DNA of 64,000 bases, taken from NCBI RefSeq assembly GCF_030690725.1, contig NZ_JAUYGD010000067.1, positions 1 through 64,000 of the forward strand, in the 5' to 3' direction. Numbering within the stretch: the stretch's first letter is position 1; each line of letters opens with the position of its first letter. The notes below the pieces were generated by a model. It did not search any database. It saw only the letters and a program-made list of their open reading frames with translations, and had not been told where the DNA came from. Made by a program: the position numbers and the translations under genes. Positions 58,737 to 64,000 of this stretch are shown piece by piece. The DNA is from Pseudomonas sp. GTDB taxonomy: Bacteria; Pseudomonadota; Gammaproteobacteria; Pseudomonadales; Pseudomonadaceae.

Positions 58737-59810
58737 TTATTGATCCAGATCGCCCTGCAGGGCGTCGGCTATTTCACTGACCGTGCTGCGCGCGGTGCGG
58801 GTGACGCCGATCAGAGTGGCTGAGGCCGCGCCGGTCCATTCGCCATAACCGACCAGCCACAAGCCGGGTTGCTTGCAGGCGCGGGTGCCATCGACGGCGA
58901 TCTTGCCATCGGCTTCCAGCACACCCAGGCCTTGCAGATGATCCAGCGCCGGGCGAAAGCCGGTGCACCAGATCACCGCATCCACCGCCTCGCGGCGACC
59001 CTCGGCCCATTCCACTCCATCTGCGGTAAAACGCTGGAACGGCCGCTCGGCCACCAGCACGCCACGCTCGCGGGCCTCACGTACCGGCTCGACCATGACG
59101 ATATCGCCCAGGCCGCCCACCGGCTGATCGATCACCCGGCCTTCCTGCTGAGCCTTCCAGCGCTCGGTGGCGCGTTCGAACAGCACCCGGCCATCGACCT
59201 CATCGGGCAGAAAGGCTGGCGGCTCCGGGGTGATCCACAGGGTGTCGGCGACTTTCGACACCTCGGCGAGAATTTGCGCCCCGGAGTTGCCACCACCTAC
59301 CACCAGCACGCGTTTGCCAGCAAAGGCCTGCGGGTTGCGGTAATGCGCCGAGTGCAGCTGCTGGCCAGCAAACTGGGCACTGCCGGGGTAAACCGGGATA
59401 AAGGGTTTGCTCCAGGTGCCGGTGGCGCTGACCAAGGCCCGGCAACGCCATTGCTGGCTGCCGGCCTGGACCACAAACAGCTCGCCTTTTCGCGTCACCG
59501 AATCGACATGCATCGGCCGCACAATTGGCAACTGATAGCGCGCCTCGTACTGCGCGAGGTAGTCAATCACCGCATCGCGGTGCGGGTAGCCGGGCTCAGG
59601 GTTGGGCATCTGCCAGCCGGCGATGGAACTCCAGGTGGCGGGGGAGAACAGCCGTAGCGAATCCCAGCCATGCTGCCAGGCGCCGCCGGGTTGCGCCTGA
59701 TCATCCAGCAGCAGAAACGACAGCTGGGTGCGCCGTAGAAAGTAGGCAGTCGCCAGCGCGGCCTGACCACCGCCGATAATCAGAACATCCACTGGGGCTT
59801 GCGTGGGCAT
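58737..59810 (-). CDS. arsO: ArsO-type flavin-dependent monooxygenase
   Basis: The 357-residue protein has an FAD-binding motif [19 protein letters not shown] at the N-terminus, the NADPH motif [17 protein letters not shown] near residue 170, and [12 protein letters not shown] near 290. The order and neighbours match ArsO, a flavin monooxygenase associated with arsenic operons. Its exact reaction is unsettled. The ATG at 59810 faces the arsCR gene across 116 bp that hold repeated motifs, a likely shared operator. Confidence 0.88.
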   Translation of the reverse strand: MPTQAPVDVLIIGGGQAALATAYFLRRTQLSFLLLDDQAQPGGAWQHGWDSLRLFSPATWSSIAGWQMPNPEPGYPHRDAVIDYLAQYEARYQLPIVRPMHVDSVTRKGELFVVQAGSQQWRCRALVSATGTWSKPFIPVYPGSAQFAGQQLHSAHYRNPQAFAGKRVLVVGGGNSGAQILAEVSKVADTLWITPEPPAFLPDEVDGRVLFERATERWKAQQEGRVIDQPVGGLGDIVMVEPVREARERGVLVAERPFQRFTADGVEWAEGRREAVDAVIWCTGFRPALDHLQGLGVLEADGKIAVDGTRACKQPGLWLVGYGEWTGAASATLIGVTRTARSTVSEIADALQGDLDQ

Positions 59811-59855
59811 GCAGTCGCTCCTTGGTTGCTCGCTTGTGGCGAGTGCCGGGCTGTG

Positions 59856-59882
59856 AAGATATACGGTTTACAAGATATACGG
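59856..59882. promoter_or_regulatory. AAGATATACGG direct repeats: candidate ArsR operator
   Basis: The 11-bp unit occurs at 59856-59866 and 59872-59882, 16 bp apart. The second copy extends into ATATACGGATAT, a 4+4 palindrome. The AT-rich setting between arsO and arsCR fits a repressor operator for both divergent operons. Confidence 0.5.
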
Positions 59883-59926
59883 ATATCAATATATTCGCCA
59901 AATCGTATTTGTCGGGCACCACTGCC

Positions 59927-60700
59927 ATGAGCCAAAAAATTCGCGTGCTGTTTCTCTGCGTTGCCAACGCCGCCCGCTCGCAGATGGCTGAAGCGCTGCT
60001 ACGTCATACCGACCCCGAAGGCTATGAGGTTTTTAGCGCCGGCACTCTGCCTGGTGAGGTTGATCCGCGTGCACGCCAGGCCCTGGAGCAGTTGGGCGTG
60101 AGCGCAGAGGGCCTGCACAGCAAGCCGCTGGAGAGCTTCGACGGTCAGCAGTTCGACTACGTGATCACCCTGTGCGACAAGTCCGCGTTCGAGTGCAGCA
60201 CCTTGCCAGGGGCCGGCGAATACATCGCCTGGGACTTCGAGGACCCGGCCAGCAGTCGGCAGAAGAATGCCTACAAGCACTGTCTGCAGCAGATCCACGA
60301 GCGCATCAAGATGTTCGTGCTGGTCAAGAGCAAGGCCCAGGCTCCGCTGCAGATGCTGGCGCCGGTCACCTTGTTCAAATGCCTGGCCGACGACACCCGC
60401 GCGCGCATGACCCAGCTAATTGCCCAGGAAGGCGAGCTGTGCGTCTGCGAGCTGACCGCTGCCCTGCAGGAAAGCCAGCCGAAGATCTCCCGCCACCTGG
60501 CCCAGCTGCGCAGTAGCGGCCTGTTACAGGACCGCCGCGCCGGGCAGTGGGTCTACTACCGGCTGCACCCACAACTGCCGGCCTGGGTTGGCCAGATCCT
60601 GGCGCAGGTGCTCCAGGCTGAAGATCCACAACTGGCCGAGGATCGCTTGCGTCTGCACGGCATGCGTGACCGCCCTGATCGCGCCTCACTGTGCGGCTGA
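59927..60700 (+). CDS. Fusion protein: thioredoxin-type arsenate reductase domain plus ArsR repressor domain
   Basis: The 257-residue product joins two arsenic proteins. Residues about 1-140 form a low-molecular-weight phosphatase-like ArsC domain, with the CX5R loop CVANAAR (Cys11-Arg17) and the redox pair Cys83 and Cys90 (CDKSAFEC) in the arrangement of S. aureus ArsC. Residues about 143-240 form an ArsR/SmtB winged helix with the As(III)-sensing ELCVCEL (Cys172, Cys174) and the recognition helix QPKISRHLAQLR. The ATG at 59927 is the domain start. It heads the operon with arsH, a phosphatase, ynfA, GAPDH and arsJ. Both catalytic and sensing residues look intact, so reduction and repression may be coupled in one chain (inference). 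Confidence 0.9.
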   Translation: MSQKIRVLFLCVANAARSQMAEALLRHTDPEGYEVFSAGTLPGEVDPRARQALEQLGVSAEGLHSKPLESFDGQQFDYVITLCDKSAFECSTLPGAGEYIAWDFEDPASSRQKNAYKHCLQQIHERIKMFVLVKSKAQAPLQMLAPVTLFKCLADDTRARMTQLIAQEGELCVCELTAALQESQPKISRHLAQLRSSGLLQDRRAGQWVYYRLHPQLPAWVGQILAQVLQAEDPQLAEDRLRLHGMRDRPDRASLCG

Positions 60701-60724
60701 GCCACTGTTTTCTGGAGAAAGGCC

Positions 60725-61435
60725 ATGAGCCCCGAACTGCCGAATATCGACCCCGAACTGCTCGATCTGCCGGGCCAGAAGCAACTGGCCAAACCGCCCG
60801 TCACACACAAGCCACGCATTCTGCTGCTGTATGGCTCCAACCGCGCACGCTCCTACAGCCGTCTGCTGACTGAAGAAGCCGCACGCCTGCTTGAGCAGTT
60901 CGGTGCCGAAGCGCGCATCTTCAACCCCAGCGGCCTGCCGCTGCCGGACGATGCCCCCGAGGATCACCCCAAGGTGCAGGAGCTGCGCGAGCTGGTGCTG
61001 TGGAGCGAGGGCATGGTTTGGTGTTCGCCGGAGCGTCATGGCGCGATGACCGGGGTGTTCAAATCGCAGATCGACTGGATTCCCCTGAGCATGGGTGCGG
61101 TGCGCCCGACTCAGGGCAAGACCCTGGCGTTGATGCAGGTCAGCGGCGGCTCGCAATCCTTCAATGCGCTGAACCAGATGCGCGTGCTGGGGCGCTGGAT
61201 GCGCATGTTCACCATCCCTAATCAGTCCTCGGTGGCCAAGGCATTTCTCGAATTTGACGACGCTGGGCGGATGAAGCCTTCGGCCTATTACGACCGGGTG
61301 GTCGATGTGATGGAGGAGCTGGTCAAGTTCACCCTGCTGCTGCGCGGCCAAACGGACTACCTGGTGGACCGCTACTCCGAGCGCAAGGAGTCGGCCGAGC
61401 AGCTGAGCAAACGGGTCAATCAGGCTTCCATTTAA
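60725..61435 (+). CDS. arsH: ArsH NADPH-dependent FMN reductase / organoarsenical oxidase
   Basis: The 236-residue flavoprotein has the ArsH signature [17 protein letters not shown], then [25 protein letters not shown] and [18 protein letters not shown]. ArsH oxidises trivalent organoarsenicals and has NADPH:FMN reductase activity. The N-terminal about 25 residues ([11 protein letters not shown]) are the usual ArsH extension. GGAGAAAGGCC precedes the ATG, 24 bp after the fusion gene, so the operon continues. Confidence 0.95.
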   Translation: MSPELPNIDPELLDLPGQKQLAKPPVTHKPRILLLYGSNRARSYSRLLTEEAARLLEQFGAEARIFNPSGLPLPDDAPEDHPKVQELRELVLWSEGMVWCSPERHGAMTGVFKSQIDWIPLSMGAVRPTQGKTLALMQVSGGSQSFNALNQMRVLGRWMRMFTIPNQSSVAKAFLEFDDAGRMKPSAYYDRVVDVMEELVKFTLLLRGQTDYLVDRYSERKESAEQLSKRVNQASI

Positions 61436-61453
61436 TTCTCAGGATTACTTCGC

Positions 61454-61948
61454 ATGTCTCATCCTTTTGACATTCTCAGCATTGCCAATCGTCCCGGTCG
61501 GTTGATCTTCACGCCGTGCCCAGGCACCAAGGACAGCAGCCTCGACAGCGCCTTGAACACCCTGCAACAGGCCGGCGCCGATGCCGTGCTGACCTTGATG
61601 CCGTCCGCCGAGCTGGAACTCAATGCCGCCAGCGAGTTGCCCGCGCTGTGCGCCGCGCAAGGTTTGCTCTGGCTGCACTTGCCGGTGGCCGACGAGCAGG
61701 TGCCGCAGGCGGATTTCGACGCCGCCTGGCCGGCGGCCATGGCGCAGATTGCTGAGCTGCTGGCCGCCGACAAGGCCATCGCCATTCACTGCAAGGGCGG
61801 CTCCGGGCGTACCGGGCTGATTGCTGCGCGCATCCTGATCGAGTTGGGTATTGAGCGCAGCGAGGCCGTTAGCCTGGTGCAGGCGCTGCGGCCGAAAGCC
61901 ATTCAGCATCCGGCCCATGTGGGCTGGCTCGCCCAGTTCGACAACTGA
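61454..61948 (+). CDS. Dual-specificity-type protein phosphatase within the ars operon
   Basis: The 164-residue protein has the phosphatase loop [11 protein letters not shown] (Cys113-x5-Arg119, followed by Thr) and a likely general acid Asp80 in LPVADEQVP. This is a cysteine-dependent phosphatase fold of the dual-specificity kind, distinct from the LMW fold of ArsC. Its gene lies 18 bp after arsH and 7 bp before the ynfA-like gene, so it is firmly in the operon. Its substrate is unknown; possible targets are phosphorylated metabolites or arsenate chemistry (speculative). Confidence 0.85.
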   Translation: MSHPFDILSIANRPGRLIFTPCPGTKDSSLDSALNTLQQAGADAVLTLMPSAELELNAASELPALCAAQGLLWLHLPVADEQVPQADFDAAWPAAMAQIAELLAADKAIAIHCKGGSGRTGLIAARILIELGIERSEAVSLVQALRPKAIQHPAHVGWLAQFDN

Positions 61949-61955
61949 GGTGAGC

Positions 61956-62282
61956 ATGCTCAACACCCTGGGCCTGTTCGCCCTCACGGCGTTGGCCGAA
62001 ATCATCGGCTGTTACCTGCCGTACCTGTGGCTCAAGCAGGGCAAGAGCATCTGGTTACTGGTGCCGGCCGCCGCCGCGCTGGCGTTGTTCGCCTGGTTGC
62101 TGACCTTGCACCCGACCGCCGCCGGGCGGGTGTATGCCGCTTACGGCGGGGTGTATGTGGCGATGGCAATCATCTGGCTGTGGCTGGTGGACGGCATTCG
62201 CCCGACCCATTGGGACCTGCTGGGCGCGGCTGTGGCCATGCTCGGTATGGCGATCATTATGTTTGCGCCGCGTAGCGCCTAA
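61956..62282 (+). CDS. YnfA family small membrane protein within the ars operon
   Basis: The 108-residue protein has four membrane segments (about 2-22, 30-50, 60-78, 85-105) and the YnfA motifs [35 protein letters not shown] and [16 protein letters not shown]. YnfA (UPF0060) resembles small multidrug resistance proteins in size and topology. It starts 7 bp after the phosphatase gene and is followed 24 bp later by gapdh. Whether it moves arsenicals, ions or drugs is unknown. Confidence 0.9.
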   Translation: MLNTLGLFALTALAEIIGCYLPYLWLKQGKSIWLLVPAAAALALFAWLLTLHPTAAGRVYAAYGGVYVAMAIIWLWLVDGIRPTHWDLLGAAVAMLGMAIIMFAPRSA

Positions 62283-62306
62283 TCACGTTGTAGAGGGAAT
62301 TGGTTT

Positions 62307-63311
62307 ATGGCTATCAAGGTAGGTATCAACGGTTTTGGTCGTATTGGTCGCCTGGCGCTGCGCGCTGCCTGGGGCTGGTCGGAACTGGAGTTTGTGCAGA
62401 TCAACGACCCGGCAGGTGACGCCGCGACCCATGCGCATCTGCTGAATTTCGACTCGGTGCACGGCCGCTGGCAGCATGAGGCGAGCAGCGAAGGCGAGTG
62501 CATCCTGATCGACGGCAAACGCATCCAGGTCACGGCCAACAAGACCATTGCCGATACCGACTGGAGCGGCTGCGATCTAGTGATCGAAGCCAGCGGCAAG
62601 ATGAAAACCGTTGCGGTGCTGCAAGGCTATCTCGACCAAGGCGTGAAACGCGTGGTGGTCTGCGCGCCGGTAAAAGAGTCGGGCGCGCTGAATATAGTCA
62701 TGGGCGTCAACCAGCAGTTGTTCGACCCGGCGCAGCACCGCATCGTCACTGCCGCCTCCTGCACCACCAACTGCCTGGCCCCGGTGGTTAAGGTGATCCA
62801 CGAACACCTTGGCATCCGCCACGGTTCGATCACCACCATCCATGACCTGACCAACACCCAGAGCATCCTCGATACGCCGCACAAGGATCTGCGCCGGGCC
62901 CGCGCTTCGGGTATGAGCCTAATCCCCACCAGCACCGGCTCGGCCACGGCCATCGCGGAAATCTTCCCCGAGCTGCGCGGCAAGCTCAACGGCCACGCGG
63001 TGCGCGTACCACTGGCCAATGCCTCGTTGACTGACTGCGTATTCGAGGTGGAACGCGCCACTTCGGTGGAGGAGGTCAACGCACTGCTTAAAGCTGCCGC
63101 TGACGGTCCGCTCAAGGGCATTCTCGGTTACGAGGAGCGGCCGCTGGTATCCATCGACTACCGCACCGACCCGCGCTCTTCGATTATCGATGCGCTGTCG
63201 ACCATGGTGGTCAACGGCACCCAGGTGAAGCTCTACGCCTGGTACGACAACGAATGGGGCTACGCCAATCGTGCGGTGGAGTTGGCGCGGATGGTGGGCG
63301 CAGCCGATTGA
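62307..63311 (+). CDS. Glyceraldehyde-3-phosphate dehydrogenase of the ArsJ-associated type
   Basis: This 334-residue enzyme has the NAD motif [16 protein letters not shown], the catalytic Cys in [12 protein letters not shown] and [11 protein letters not shown] at the C-terminus. The segment [25 protein letters not shown] differs slightly from glycolytic GAPDH (which usually reads HSYTNDQ-like) and matches those beside arsJ. It can use arsenate in place of phosphate, giving 1-arseno-3-phosphoglycerate for export by ArsJ. It is separated from arsJ by 168 bp with a palindromic repeat. Confidence 0.9.
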   Translation: MAIKVGINGFGRIGRLALRAAWGWSELEFVQINDPAGDAATHAHLLNFDSVHGRWQHEASSEGECILIDGKRIQVTANKTIADTDWSGCDLVIEASGKMKTVAVLQGYLDQGVKRVVVCAPVKESGALNIVMGVNQQLFDPAQHRIVTAASCTTNCLAPVVKVIHEHLGIRHGSITTIHDLTNTQSILDTPHKDLRRARASGMSLIPTSTGSATAIAEIFPELRGKLNGHAVRVPLANASLTDCVFEVERATSVEEVNALLKAAADGPLKGILGYEERPLVSIDYRTDPRSSIIDALSTMVVNGTQVKLYAWYDNEWGYANRAVELARMVGAAD

Positions 63312-63338
63312 TCCTTAGGGCGAGCACCGCCAAACCTC

Positions 63339-63407
63339 GTAGGGTGGATGGCGCTTTATCCATCCACCGACAGCAATGGTGGATGAAAAAGGCGTCATCC
63401 ACCCTAC
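63339..63407. repeat. Palindromic element, GTAGGGTGGATGGCGCT family, between gapdh and arsJ
   Basis: Left arm GTAGGGTGGATGGCGCT pairs with right arm GGCGTCATCCACCCTAC with a few mismatches. It is the sister of the element at 9537-9617 and lies inside the ars operon. Confidence 0.85.
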
Positions 63408-63479
63408 GGGCTACCTCGCTTAAAACTCGCCCCTTTGGGGAGAGGCCAAAGGCACCGCGAATGATCAGGGAATAAACTC

Positions 63480-64000
63480 ATGCACGCCTTATCCCGCCTA
63501 GCCCCCGAAGTGCGCCAATACCTGCTGGTAACCGGCAACTACTGGGCCTTTACCCTTACCGACGGCGCGTTGCGCATGTTGGTGGTGCTGCATTTCCATA
63601 GCCTGGGTTATACGCCGCTGCAGATCGCCGCGTTGTTTCTGTTCTATGAGATTTTCGGTGTGGTGACCAATCTGGTTGGCGGCTATCTGGGCGCGCGGCT
63701 GGGGCTTAATCGCACCATGAATATCGGCCTGGGCCTGCAGGTCGCGGCCTTGCTGATGCTTACCGTACCGGCCCCCTGGCTGACGATTCCCTGGGTGATG
63801 GGCGCACAGGCGCTGTCCGGTATCGCCAAAGACCTGAACAAGATGAGCGCGAAAAGCTCGATCAAGCTGCTGGTGCCGGACAGTCAGCAGGGCACGCTGT
63901 ACCAGTGGGTGGCGATCCTGACAGGCTCGAAGAATGCGCTCAAGGGCGTGGGTTTCTTTATGGGCGGTGCGTTGCTGGCGCTGCTCGGTTTTTCCGGCGC
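63480..64000 (+). CDS. arsJ: ArsJ organoarsenical efflux permease, C-terminus cut by window edge
   Basis: The visible 173 residues start MHALSRLAPEVRQYLLVTGNYW and contain about five membrane segments, with the ArsJ-typical GALRMLVVLHFHSLGY and GIAKDLNKMSAKSSIK. ArsJ is an MFS-like permease that exports 1-arseno-3-phosphoglycerate, which then releases arsenate outside the cell. AGGG precedes the ATG by about ten bases. It follows gapdh as in the known gapdh-arsJ pair. The protein should run to about 400 residues beyond this window. Confidence 0.93.
   Translation, partial: MHALSRLAPEVRQYLLVTGNYWAFTLTDGALRMLVVLHFHSLGYTPLQIAALFLFYEIFGVVTNLVGGYLGARLGLNRTMNIGLGLQVAALLMLTVPAPWLTIPWVMGAQALSGIAKDLNKMSAKSSIKLLVPDSQQGTLYQWVAILTGSKNALKGVGFFMGGALLALLGFSG

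Overview
The window is a gene-dense, GC-rich chromosomal segment that reads as a Pseudomonas genome or a very close relative. Supporting signs are a 124-residue MvaT silencer, TGTAGGAGCG-type REP palindromes, an ackA-pta pair, the DUF1302/DUF1329/LuxR triad, and a gcvH-gcvP-glyA-sdaA-gcvT operon behind a textbook sigma-54 promoter. I recognise 55 protein genes (two cut by the window edges) and see no rRNA, tRNA, CRISPR array, prophage, transposase or integrase.

Layout. 1-9.5 kb: a metal-dependent hydrolase divergent from an AraC regulator, a glyoxalase-II-like enzyme, an OmpA-like lipoprotein, then a signalling pair (CHASE-PAS-PAS-histidine kinase with three receiver domains, followed by a REC-PAS-GGDEF-EAL protein). 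9.7-16.4 kb: a lysophosphatidate acyltransferase, the DUF3565-ackA-pta acetate operon, slyD, a glutathione peroxidase and a nitroreductase. 16.5-24.4 kb: a minus-strand operon RDD-SpoIIM-DUF4129-DUF4350-MoxR-DUF58, with another membrane protein upstream. 24.5-35.7 kb: sbcB, mvaT, purU, a CBS protein, an amino-acid-type chemoreceptor, a HerA-like ATPase, small lipoproteins, a periplasmic binding protein and an M14 carboxypeptidase. 35.8-43.2 kb: the glycine-cleavage/serine operon. 43.7-49.5 kb: DUF1302 barrel, DUF1329 protein and a MalT-like regulator. 49.8-57.4 kb: SirB1-like protein, branched-chain amino-acid dehydrogenase, LexA-controlled yebG, psiE-like gene, SNF2 helicase, AraC regulator, second binding protein. 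57.6-64 kb: an elaborate arsenic island.

How genes work together. The gcv operon degrades glycine to CO2, NH3 and methylene-THF; GlyA and SdaA carry the carbon on to serine and pyruvate, and PurU elsewhere in the window returns one-carbon units as formate. The arsenic island combines Acr3 (arsenite efflux), ArsO and ArsH (flavin enzymes), a single protein joining an arsenate-reductase domain to an ArsR repressor domain, and a GAPDH/ArsJ pair for exporting arsenate as arseno-phosphoglycerate. A CX5R phosphatase and a YnfA-family membrane protein sit inside that operon with no assigned arsenic role.

The best candidates for under-described biology are the ArsC-ArsR fusion and its two embedded unknowns, the RDD-SpoIIM-DUF4129-DUF4350-MoxR-DUF58 membrane/AAA system, and the DUF1302-DUF1329-LuxR triad. 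Functions are assigned from recognisable motifs and family knowledge only; no database search was run.
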